This document shows, in pieces, positions 16,267-23,255 of a stretch of DNA of 64,000 nt. Both the position numbers and the translations under genes were made by a program. The stretch is from Fimbriimonas ginsengisoli Gsoil 348 (GTDB taxonomy: Bacteria > Armatimonadota > Fimbriimonadia > Fimbriimonadales > Fimbriimonadaceae). The DNA lies in assembly GCA_945881865.1 (NCBI GenBank), contig CAMCVK010000002.1:248001-312000 (forward strand), written 5' to 3'. The notes below the pieces were generated by a model that saw only the letters and a list, made by a program, of their open reading frames with translations, was not told where the DNA came from and made no database searches. How positions within the stretch are numbered: the first letter of the stretch is position 1; each line of letters starts with the position of its first letter.

Positions 16267-16694
16267 CCTGGTTCGACTATTGCTAAGGTCGCGCCTTCTG
16301 CCACGGCTTCTGCTACACTCACCGGCAACTTGGTCACCTTCCCGGCGAAGGGTGCCTCAAACGGCATCTGGGTCTTCATCGCTTCCAGCACCACCACGAC
16401 AAACCCGGCCTCGACCGAATCGCCCACGGTCGCGTGCACCGCGACGACGGTGCCGGGCATCGGCGCGGTGAGCTCCCCGCTCTTTGCCGAAGCCGCCTGG
16501 CGGCGGGCACTTGCCCGCTCCCGGACCTCGTAGGTGTGGCCTCGATACGAGATCAGAACATCCTCACCCACTCGAAGCACCGCCGCCGAGTGCGTTCCGG
16601 AATCGCTGTGAACCTGCCACAAAGGTCCGTCTTGCGCGAGCGTCGCAGATGAGGATTCAAGTTCCGTTTCGACTCCGTTGACCCAAAGCTTCAT
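16263..16694 (-). CDS. Biotin carboxyl carrier domain protein
   Basis: 143 residues. The C-terminal half is a biotinyl domain with the biotinylated Lys107 in VLEAMKTQMPFEAP; the N-terminal half (1-70) is a small beta domain like the BT domain of 3-methylcrotonyl/propionyl-CoA carboxylase alpha subunits. In most bacteria these two parts are fused to biotin carboxylase; here they stand alone, so the carboxylase subunits must be encoded elsewhere. Beside HMG-CoA lyase it probably serves methylcrotonyl-CoA carboxylase in leucine breakdown. It overlaps both neighbours by four bases. Confidence 0.9.
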   Translation of the reverse strand: MKLWVNGVETELESSSATLAQDGPLWQVHSDSGTHSAAVLRVGEDVLISYRGHTYEVRERASARRQAASAKSGELTAPMPGTVVAVHATVGDSVEAGFVVVVLEAMKTQMPFEAPFAGKVTKLPVSVAEAVAEGATLAIVEPG

Positions 16695-17413
16695 GCCGAC
16701 CTCCGATTCGCGCGATAGGCGCGTGCTGCATCGACAAAAGCTGCAAAGAGCCGCTGGGTGGCCTCATCCTCCGGAGTTCGCTCCGGGTGCCATTGCACGG
16801 CAACGAGCCACGGGCGATCGGTCGCTTCAATCGCTTCGCTCGTGCCGTCTGGATGGGTCGCAACGACCTTCAACTCCGCGCCAGGCACATCTACGGACTG
16901 ATGGTGATAGCTCTTGCCTCGAACGTGCGGCTGGCCAACAATCGTGCCAAACAGGCTGTCGGGGGCTACTTCCGCCTCCTGGAGCTCGCCCGAGCCGTGC
17001 TGCTCTCCTCCGACGCGGTCCGGGGTGTGTTGCTCCAGGGTTCCGCCCCGAAGCACGTTGAGGACCTGGCAGCCATAGCAAATGCCGAGGATTGGGGCGT
17101 CCGCCGGAAAAGCCGCGAAAAGCTTCTGCTCCATCGCGAACCGAGCCGGCACTTGAAGCTCATTCTTTTCGTGGTTGTCCTGGCCGTAATTGGCCGCATC
17201 AAGGTCCAGTCCACCGGGAATGAGCCACCCGTCGATGATTTCCGACACGACCACGGGGTCGGTATCTGGCGTTACCAAAATTGGGATTCCTCCGGCCGCT
17301 GCCACCCGCTGGGCGTAATTCGCGTTCAGGCGGTAGATCATTCCGCCGGTCCGCGGATCGGTGGAATGTCGAGGATCGACCGTGATCCCGATGATGGGGC
17401 CAGATTCTGTCAT
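16691..17413 (-). CDS. Class I glutamine amidotransferase-like hydrolase, peptidase C26
   Basis: 240 residues, gamma-glutamyl-GABA hydrolase (PuuD-like) family. The nucleophile elbow is GICYGCQVLN (Cys112) and the His/Glu of the triad are in VQWHPERTPED (His209, Glu211). The oxyanion region IPGGLDL is present. The family hydrolyses gamma-glutamyl amides; the substrate here is unknown. Its position inside an operon for an E2 acyltransferase, a biotin carrier and HMG-CoA lyase, overlapping both neighbours by four bases, is unusual for PuuD-like enzymes. Confidence 0.9.
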   Translation of the reverse strand: MTESGPIIGITVDPRHSTDPRTGGMIYRLNANYAQRVAAAGGIPILVTPDTDPVVVSEIIDGWLIPGGLDLDAANYGQDNHEKNELQVPARFAMEQKLFAAFPADAPILGICYGCQVLNVLRGGTLEQHTPDRVGGEQHGSGELQEAEVAPDSLFGTIVGQPHVRGKSYHHQSVDVPGAELKVVATHPDGTSEAIEATDRPWLVAVQWHPERTPEDEATQRLFAAFVDAARAYRANRRSA

Positions 17414-18594
17414 GGGGCTGGAATCCAGGAGTCGACGTCTTCGGCGGCGGCTTTGATGGAATTCAAGAACTCGGCCGCCCCGACTCCGTTGAGCACGCGA
17501 TGATCGAACGTAAGGGCGAGGTTGGCGAATCGGGCCGCTTTCAGGCCATCCGCCAGTGGGTCGAGGGCAATATAGACCTCACCGATGAACAGGGTCGCCA
17601 CCATCGGCGGGACCACGACGGGGGTCGCATCGCGTAGGCCAAAGCCTTGCATGTTCGTGAGAGAGATCGTCACCTTTTCGTTGACCTGGTCCACGCCGGT
17701 TCGTGCTTGTTCGATGCGCTCCCGCGTTCGCGCGGCGAAAGTCGGCCAGTCTAGCTTGTTCGCCGACTCAACGACCGCCAGCACGAGTTCATCTTCGGGT
17801 AGCGCAACCGCAATCCCTAGACTCGCGGCATCAAACGTCCGCAGCGTCGCGTCGCCAACCAGTGTGCTTCGGAAATTAGGGTGGGTTTCGAGCGCCTGCG
17901 CAACGAGATAGGCAAACATCGTGAAGAGGCTGGGCTGAAAATCGACGCGGCTCGCCTTGTATTCAGCGCGTCGAGCTTCGAGCGCCTCCCACCGGCAAGC
18001 TACCGACATCGTTCCGGGGACCACGATCTGGTTTCCGCGAACAAGCCGCGAAGCGAGGAGTCGCTGCTTGCTGGAAAGTGGGCGGTCCGAGTACGTCGGC
18101 TGGGTCGCGGAGGCATTGCGATAGGCGTCCACGTCCGAAGGCAGCATCTTTGAACCGGCGAACGGAATGTGGTTCAGCTCGTCGTCGGTGATGCCGAGAT
18201 CCTTCGCGTAGGCCTTGGTTTTGGGCGGAATGAGCGCGTTTCGCGAGCCGACGGTGGCCGCAGTTGCTTCTTCCGCGGCGGCTTCCGGTGCCGGTTCTGC
18301 GGGGTTTTCCGGTTCGGCGGCGACGTCCGCACCTACCTCGACGCGGGCGACTTCCGCGCCGATCGGCAGAATGTCATCCGGCTGCGCGAGCCACTCGATC
18401 AGGACGCCTTCGGTCGGCGACTCGACATCCATAACGGCCTTGTCCGTCTCCATCTGATAAATGGGTTCGTCGCGACGGATCTTGTCGCCGGGCTGCTTAA
18501 GCACCGCGACGAGCCTTGCTTCTTGAAGCCCTTCACCAATTTGCGGAATTCGAACGGATACGACTGCCATTTGCTCACTCGCGGCCACCGGCAT
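17410..18594 (-). CDS. Dihydrolipoamide acyltransferase (E2) of a 2-oxoacid dehydrogenase
   Basis: 394 residues; an alternative start is the ATG at 18570 (MAVVSVRIPQIGEG). A lipoyl domain (about 10-87) carries the lipoylated Lys52 in METDKAVMDVES. A Pro/Ala/Glu linker (about 90-112) leads to a peripheral-subunit-binding domain (about 115-160), then the catalytic domain. The active-site motif reads FDHRVLNGVGA: His365 is present but the usual Asp of HxxxDG is Asn369. It is the first gene of the operon with HMG-CoA lyase, which suggests a branched-chain oxoacid complex. No E1 or E3 gene is in the window. Confidence 0.9.
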   Translation of the reverse strand: MPVAASEQMAVVSVRIPQIGEGLQEARLVAVLKQPGDKIRRDEPIYQMETDKAVMDVESPTEGVLIEWLAQPDDILPIGAEVARVEVGADVAAEPENPAEPAPEAAAEEATAATVGSRNALIPPKTKAYAKDLGITDDELNHIPFAGSKMLPSDVDAYRNASATQPTYSDRPLSSKQRLLASRLVRGNQIVVPGTMSVACRWEALEARRAEYKASRVDFQPSLFTMFAYLVAQALETHPNFRSTLVGDATLRTFDAASLGIAVALPEDELVLAVVESANKLDWPTFAARTRERIEQARTGVDQVNEKVTISLTNMQGFGLRDATPVVVPPMVATLFIGEVYIALDPLADGLKAARFANLALTFDHRVLNGVGAAEFLNSIKAAAEDVDSWIPAP

Positions 18595-18691
18595 GCGGTC
18601 GGGCCGAATGAATCCATTTTGCCACAGGCCGGAAATTTGGTTGGCTTCGACGCAAATATCCTGGTTGTCGATTTGGATTCTCGTGCGGTGG

Positions 18692-18719
18692 TTGGCAGGA
18701 ACCTGTTCGAGGTTAGATT
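18692..18719 (+). promoter_or_regulatory. Likely rplK promoter
   Basis: TTGGCA and TAGATT are separated by 16 bases, about 95 bases upstream of the rplK start, leaving a leader of some 85 bases. A second -10-like TACCAT (18749) lies further down. No known r-protein leader structure is recognised. Confidence 0.45.
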
Positions 18720-18814
18720 CTCACCCCTGATTCGCCGCTCCGGGTACCATATAGCGTTCTCCGCGCGAAGCTTCCCTCTCGCAGGCGATCAAACCCAACA
18801 AAAGAGAAATTTCC

Positions 18815-19240
18815 GTGGCAAAACGCATAACGCATAACATCAAGTTGAACATTCCCGCCGGTAAGGGAACGCCGGCCCCTCCCGTTGGTCCCGCGCTTGG
18901 TCAAGCCGGTATCAACATGATGGAGTTCCTCAAGAAGTTCAACGAGCAAACCGCTCCCCAACTTGGCTTCGTGATGCCGGTTGAGATCACCGTGTTCGAG
19001 GATCGCTCCTACACGTTCAAGATCAAGCAGCCGCTGACGACCGACCTCATCAAGCGCGCCGCCGGGATCACTACCGGTGCCGCCAACGCCAAAACCGACA
19101 AGGCTGGCGTTCTCACCCGAGAAAAGCTTCGCGACGTTGCAAAGCTAAAGATGCTGGACCTCAACACGACCGACGAAGAAATGGCAATGAACATCGTTGC
19201 CGGATCCGCTCGGTCGATGGGCGTCCGCATCGAAGACTGA
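18815..19240 (+). CDS. rplK: 50S ribosomal protein L11
   Basis: 141 residues from a GTG start, preceded by AAAGAGAAA. L11 forms the GTPase-associated centre of the large subunit. Family segments are LNIPAGKGTPAPPVGPALGQ, the linker KQPLTTDLIKRAAG and the C-terminal LKMLDLNTTDEEMAMNIVAGSARSMG. Length is normal. In most bacteria rplK sits between nusG and rplA; here neither is adjacent, and rplK is a single-gene unit closed by a hairpin. Confidence 0.97.
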   Translation: MAKRITHNIKLNIPAGKGTPAPPVGPALGQAGINMMEFLKKFNEQTAPQLGFVMPVEITVFEDRSYTFKIKQPLTTDLIKRAAGITTGAANAKTDKAGVLTREKLRDVAKLKMLDLNTTDEEMAMNIVAGSARSMGVRIED

Positions 19241-19250
19241 TAGGCCAATC

Positions 19251-19279
19251 GGCTACCGGACGTAACCCGACCGGTAGCC
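19251..19279 (+). terminator. Hairpin after rplK, possible terminator
   Basis: A perfect 9-bp stem GGCTACCGG/CCGGTAGCC with an 11-base loop begins 11 bases after the rplK stop. There is no T run after it, so it may be a weak or factor-assisted terminator or an mRNA-end stabiliser. Confidence 0.5.
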
Positions 19280-19308
19280 AACCGTCCCTAACATGGCTTG
19301 AGCACCTC

Positions 19309-19923
19309 ATGAATCTGCGAAATATTCGAAATCGAAGTCTGTGGATCGCCTTGTTAGCCGTCACGGCTGCCATGGCAAATGCTCAAACGGCAGCTAACGC
19401 CAGCGGAGCCACCGCCGAGCTTGGGGCCGATGCCGGTGCGCAGTCCGCCGCCGATTTCATCAAAGCCTATGCGCAGACCGATGGGGCATTTCTTGCCGCC
19501 GGATTGGTGAAGGCAACCTACAACGCCGACGACTTGTCGACAATCCTTCAGTACCCAACCGACAGTCTTGTCGTGGTCTCGCTGACCGGAGCGCAACTCC
19601 GCCAGGCGTTCGAGCGCTCGGTGTCGCTTTTCCCGCAGCCTAATTCCAGTTTTCTCCAGCTCTCTGGCTTCGAGGTCACGTTCAGCAAGTCGGCATCGGC
19701 CAACTCGCGCATCACCTCGATCACGACCAACGGCGCGAAGATCGTAGATTCGAAAACCTACACGGTCGCCATGCCTTCCAGCCTCGGCCGAGGTGGCCTT
19801 GGGTTCTTTAAGATTTGGGACCGGAACAAGATCACCAAAACCTTTGAGGGCGTGACCCTTGAGGACGTCTTGAAGGGCAAGAAGTTCTCCGAAACGTCCG
19901 CCCGGTGGATCGCTGGGTCGTGA
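19309..19923 (+). CDS. Secreted stand-alone 5'-nucleotidase C-terminal domain protein
   Basis: 204 residues with a Sec signal (1-25, WIALLAVTAAMANAQ). The mature part matches the 5'-nucleotidase C-terminal domain (PF02872): SLVVVSLTGAQLRQAFERSV, SSFLQLSGFEVTFS and the TYTVAMPSSLGRGGLGF region. This domain binds the nucleoside base and normally follows a metallophosphatase domain in one chain. Here the N-terminal domain is absent; a metallophosphatase without the C-terminal domain is encoded at 40776-41486. Alone this protein should lack catalysis. The stop overlaps the start of the M28 peptidase gene (GTGA). Confidence 0.85.
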   Translation: MNLRNIRNRSLWIALLAVTAAMANAQTAANASGATAELGADAGAQSAADFIKAYAQTDGAFLAAGLVKATYNADDLSTILQYPTDSLVVVSLTGAQLRQAFERSVSLFPQPNSSFLQLSGFEVTFSKSASANSRITSITTNGAKIVDSKTYTVAMPSSLGRGGLGFFKIWDRNKITKTFEGVTLEDVLKGKKFSETSARWIAGS

Positions 19924-20882
19924 AAATCGGGCTAGTCATCGCGCTGGCCGCCGCAATCGCGACGGCCGTCGCCGTCGGCACCTACCAGGCACCAACCCAG
20001 AAGGTCTCGCCCGCCCCCACCCAAGCCACAAAGTTCGCTTTTGACCAAGACCGGGCCTTTGGATACCTCACCACTCAGGTGAACTTTGGCACCCGGGTTC
20101 CCGGCTCACCTACCGCCGCCAAGTGCCGCGAGTGGATCATCGAGACCGCTTCTCCCTTCGCGGACTCGGTGCAGAAGCAGCCGTTCAGCCACGTTTGGTC
20201 GCAAACCGGAAAGTCCGTTCCGATGGTGAACATCATCGCGGAGCAGAACTGGAAGAACGCGAAAGTCCGCGTGGTGCTGATGGCTCACTGGGACACGCGA
20301 CCGACGGCCGACATGGAAGCCGACCCAGACAAACAAGTCCAGCCGATCCTGGGGGCCAACGACGGTGCCAGCGGGGTTGCTGTGCTGCTGGAACTGATGC
20401 GGGTGCTGAAGGACGTCAATACGGACCTTGGAATTCAGTACGTGTTCGTAGACGGCGAAGACCTAGGCCCGGGAATCGACGAAATGTTCCTCGGCGCGGT
20501 GCGCTACTCCAGCCGACTTCCGTCTCCGCGCCCCGATTACGGCATTCTGCTCGACATGATCGGTGACAAAGACCTCACCGTCCCGATGGAGGCGAACAGC
20601 ATGGACTTCGCCCCGGACCTCATGCGTGCCCTCTACGCCCATGCCGCCAAGATCGGTCTCCAAAAGACCTTTCCGGCCACGCCCGGCCCCCGAATCTCAG
20701 ACGACCACCTAGCGGTGAACGCCGCCGGAGTCCCCATGATCGACCTCATCGACTTCACGTATCCAAGCTGGCACACGCTGGAAGACACGCCGGACAAGTG
20801 CTCCGCAGAGTCGCTCGGTAAAGTAGGCAAGTTGCTGGAAAGCTGGTTCAAGAAGAAACCGCTGTTCGGCGAGAAAAGCTAA
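19920..20882 (+). CDS. M28 family zinc peptidase, glutaminyl-peptide cyclotransferase-like
   Basis: 320 residues from the GTG that overlaps the previous stop; a GTG at 19905 is an alternative. A signal peptide or anchor spans about 1-22. Metal-binding segments are VVLMAHWDTRP, ILGANDGASGVAVLLEL (Asp), YVFVDGEDLG (Glu), LDMIGDKDL (Asp) and the His in YPSWHTLEDTPDKCS. The order and the WHT.EDT.DKC ending match the glutaminyl cyclase-like branch of M28. It could cyclise N-terminal Gln or act as an aminopeptidase. It acts outside the cytoplasm. Confidence 0.88.
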   Translation: MKIGLVIALAAAIATAVAVGTYQAPTQKVSPAPTQATKFAFDQDRAFGYLTTQVNFGTRVPGSPTAAKCREWIIETASPFADSVQKQPFSHVWSQTGKSVPMVNIIAEQNWKNAKVRVVLMAHWDTRPTADMEADPDKQVQPILGANDGASGVAVLLELMRVLKDVNTDLGIQYVFVDGEDLGPGIDEMFLGAVRYSSRLPSPRPDYGILLDMIGDKDLTVPMEANSMDFAPDLMRALYAHAAKIGLQKTFPATPGPRISDDHLAVNAAGVPMIDLIDFTYPSWHTLEDTPDKCSAESLGKVGKLLESWFKKKPLFGEKS

Positions 20883-20923
20883 AGCGCACCGCCAATCGGG
20901 CGTTCCCGAACGTAGAAGTAGCA

Positions 20924-21580
20924 ATGATCACCCCGTACGACTGGCAAGAGGGCATCGGCAACCGAGCTTCCTACATTGAGGGCAAGCTCGCCCACGGCGC
21001 ACCGGTCCTGATCGCCAGCACCCCGGCCGGAATATTGGCCTACACCCGCCGCCGCCAGGGGCGAAAAATTTTCGAAATCTACGACCGGTTGATCTTCACC
21101 GCGATCGGCCAGCAATCCGACATCGACACGATCCGCACCGCTGCGCTTGAGTTCGCCAGCCGAGAAGGCTATAACCGAAGCGAGGCCGACGTGAACATTC
21201 AGCGCGTCGTGAATGCCGTTAGCGGACCACTGAAGCGTGCGTTCGGCGAGTTCGGTTCGGCGCCGTTCGTGATGCGTGCCGTCTTTAGCGAGATCGGCGA
21301 AACCCCGGAAGACGACCGCCATTATCTGATCGATTACGATGGCGATTACGTCTCGACCAAGCACATCTCGGTGCTTGCCGGTTCGCTGGAGTTCTCGAAC
21401 CAAGCGACGGAAAAGCTCACCGCGCTCGAGACCGTCGATCTTGCGGCGCTGCAAGCGATTTACAATGAACTGACCGGGGATGAGCCGTGGGCCGACCTCG
21501 AAGAGGAAGCCGTCCTGTTCGAACGAAGCTCGGAACGGGAGAACCGATTCCGCCACCTGCTGGGAGGCGAGCCGGTATGA
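20924..21580 (+). CDS. Proteasome alpha-type subunit homologue (PrcA-like)
   Basis: 218 residues, no signal peptide. The core IFEIYDRLIFTAIGQQSDID and EFASREGYNRSEADVNIQRV, then HYLIDYDGDYVSTKHISVLA, align throughout with actinobacterial PrcA (LYDRVGFAAAGKFNEFDNLR..., ADTRGYAYDRRDV..., YRITYDGS). The N-terminal 25 residues before the first strand correspond to the alpha-type extension, and no processed Thr nucleophile of a beta subunit is present. Alpha subunits form the outer gate rings of the 20S particle. No prcB, pup/UBact, pafA, dop or mpa gene is adjacent. The neighbours are an M28 peptidase and a LuxR-PAS regulator. The C-terminal 40 residues are acidic. Confidence 0.8.
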   Translation: MITPYDWQEGIGNRASYIEGKLAHGAPVLIASTPAGILAYTRRRQGRKIFEIYDRLIFTAIGQQSDIDTIRTAALEFASREGYNRSEADVNIQRVVNAVSGPLKRAFGEFGSAPFVMRAVFSEIGETPEDDRHYLIDYDGDYVSTKHISVLAGSLEFSNQATEKLTALETVDLAALQAIYNELTGDEPWADLEEEAVLFERSSERENRFRHLLGGEPV

Positions 21581-21590
21581 GGGCAACGCG

Positions 21591-22247
21591 GTGCCCCTAG
21601 AAACCGCTAGCCCGACCTTCGCGGATGCGGCAAAGATTCATGCCCTCTCCCAGCGCGAGCGGCAACTGCTTAAGCTGGCCGCCGAAGGCCTGACAGACCA
21701 GGGCATTGCCCACCGGCTCGGGATCAGTCTGGCGACAATCAGCACGTACTGGGTTCGAATTCGTGGCAAGCTCGGCCAGTTCAACCGGACGGAGCTGGTC
21801 GCCCACTACCTGCGTGATCTCGCTGCGCGCGACGTCATCGAGCTTCGCGAACAAAACCGACAACTTCTGGCGAGCCTCTCGGTCCAGGTCGAGACCGCCG
21901 ATGCCCTCCGCGCAAGCCTCAGCCTGTTTTACGGCCTTGTCGAAGCCGCGCCGGACGCGATCCTGGTCGTGAATTCCGACGGCGTGGTGGAACTGGCAAA
22001 CCTGGCCGCCGCCGAACTGTTTGGCTACACCGAGGAAGAGCTGACCGGGCAAACGCTGGAAGACCTCAGCCTGGAATCTATTCGGGTCCTGGCGGCGGGA
22101 GATGCTCCCCTTCAGCGGCGGATGAGCGAAAACATCACCGCACTTGCCCGCCGAAAGGACGGTTCCAATTTTCGCGCCGCCATCGCGCTCAGCAGCACGC
22201 TTACGACCGACGGCGTCCTCCTCACCTGCATCATTCGCGAGAACTAA
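21591..22247 (+). CDS. LuxR-type HTH protein with C-terminal PAS domain
   Basis: 218 residues from GTG, with GAGGG upstream in the spacer after the proteasome gene. The HTH_LuxR domain (about 19-75) reads SQRERQLLKLAAEGLTDQGI then ATISTYWVRIRGKLG. After a coiled-coil linker, a PAS domain (about 105-215) begins FYGLVEAAPDAILVVNSDGV and has the AAAELFGYTEEELTGQ core. The order HTH then PAS is the reverse of most LuxR sensors. It is likely a transcription regulator that senses a small ligand or redox state. It starts 10 bases after the PrcA-like gene, so the two are probably one operon. Confidence 0.85.
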   Translation: MPLETASPTFADAAKIHALSQRERQLLKLAAEGLTDQGIAHRLGISLATISTYWVRIRGKLGQFNRTELVAHYLRDLAARDVIELREQNRQLLASLSVQVETADALRASLSLFYGLVEAAPDAILVVNSDGVVELANLAAAELFGYTEEELTGQTLEDLSLESIRVLAAGDAPLQRRMSENITALARRKDGSNFRAAIALSSTLTTDGVLLTCIIREN

Positions 22248-22262
22248 TGGCGGCAAGTGGCA

Positions 22263-22268
22263 TACAAT
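22263..22268 (+). promoter_or_regulatory. -10-like TACAAT 5 bases before the cyclophilin start
   Basis: TACAAT ends five bases upstream of the ATG at 22274, with no Shine-Dalgarno sequence. It lies between the in-frame ATG at 22247 and the chosen start and favours the latter. Confidence 0.5.
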
Positions 22269-22273
22269 TCCCC

Positions 22274-23212
22274 ATGCGTTTCCTGATCGCGCCGTTGCTT
22301 CTCTTACCGGTCCTTGCCGCCGCCCAAGTCACCCCGAACAAGCTGTACAACGGAACCAAACGACCGTTCGCCGTCAAAGTTTCGGCTCCGTACGGCAGCG
22401 CAAAGGTAACGCTCCAGATCCTTGCCCCGGTCACCGGAAAAGTGATCGAAGAAGCCGAGACCAAGCCAGGCAAGCAGGATCTTTCGAAGCTATTCGCTAA
22501 GCTCTGGGAGAACGCTAAACCAACGGTTGTGTACCTGCAGGCAACCGCCGAAGGGCGCAAAGTCGGTCCGGCAGTAGTTCTACAGCCGATGACCAATCCG
22601 ACCATCTCTCGTCTTGCGGCGGACGGAAAAACGGTCGAGTTCGTCCCGGATGAAGACCAGGCGTTTGCGGGCTACCGCGCCTACGTGGACCAGCACCTCG
22701 TGCTCGACACCTCTGAGGGTGTGATGGAGTTTCGTATGCGGCCGGACTGCGCCCCGAACACCGCCTTCCAGATTCGCGAATTCACCAAGGGCGGACTCTA
22801 CGAGAACACGATCTTTCACCGAGTCGTGGCCAAGCGCGCCGACGGCAGTCCGTTCGTGATTCAGGGCGGCGACCCGGCGGGAACCGGAAACGGCGGCCCA
22901 GGGTTTGCTTACCCGCTGGAGAAGTCAGCTCTGCCGCACGACTTCGGCGTGATTTCCATCGCTCGTAGCACGGACCCGAACACCAACGGCTGCCAGTTGT
23001 TTGTCGCCCTCAGCCGGGAAGGCACCAAGCACCTCGACAGCCGATACGCATCGTTTGGCGAGCTCTTGCGGGGCAAAGAAGCCGTCCTGAAGATCGCCGC
23101 CGTACCGGTCGGTAAAGAAGATCGTCCTAACGACCCGCCCAAGATTTTCCGAGCTCGGTTGGTCAACGCTCCGCCCTACGGCACCGGCCCGGTCCCGCAG
23201 AAGCGCGGCTAG
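22274..23212 (+). CDS. Secreted cyclophilin-type peptidyl-prolyl isomerase
   Basis: 312 residues from the chosen ATG, which gives a clean signal peptide (RFLIAPLLLLPVLAAAQ). An N-terminal domain of about 110 residues with no known family precedes the cyclophilin domain (about 140-300): APNTAFQIREFTKGGLYENT, IFHRVV, VIQGGDPAGTGNGGPGF and TNGCQLFVALS are typical. It should catalyse cis-trans isomerisation of prolyl bonds during folding of exported proteins. The longer reading from 22247 would add nine residues ahead of the signal peptide and is less likely. Confidence 0.92.
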   Translation: MRFLIAPLLLLPVLAAAQVTPNKLYNGTKRPFAVKVSAPYGSAKVTLQILAPVTGKVIEEAETKPGKQDLSKLFAKLWENAKPTVVYLQATAEGRKVGPAVVLQPMTNPTISRLAADGKTVEFVPDEDQAFAGYRAYVDQHLVLDTSEGVMEFRMRPDCAPNTAFQIREFTKGGLYENTIFHRVVAKRADGSPFVIQGGDPAGTGNGGPGFAYPLEKSALPHDFGVISIARSTDPNTNGCQLFVALSREGTKHLDSRYASFGELLRGKEAVLKIAAVPVGKEDRPNDPPKIFRARLVNAPPYGTGPVPQKRG

Positions 23213-23255
23213 CCACGCTAGCCGCCCGCTACGTCACAATGTTAAGAATCGCGCA

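Noticed and set aside
18595-18814. tRNA gene upstream of rplK (as in the common tRNA-Trp-secE-nusG-rplK order)
   Set aside because: A GTTCGAGGTT-like stretch is present, but no acceptor, D or anticodon stems can be formed around it.
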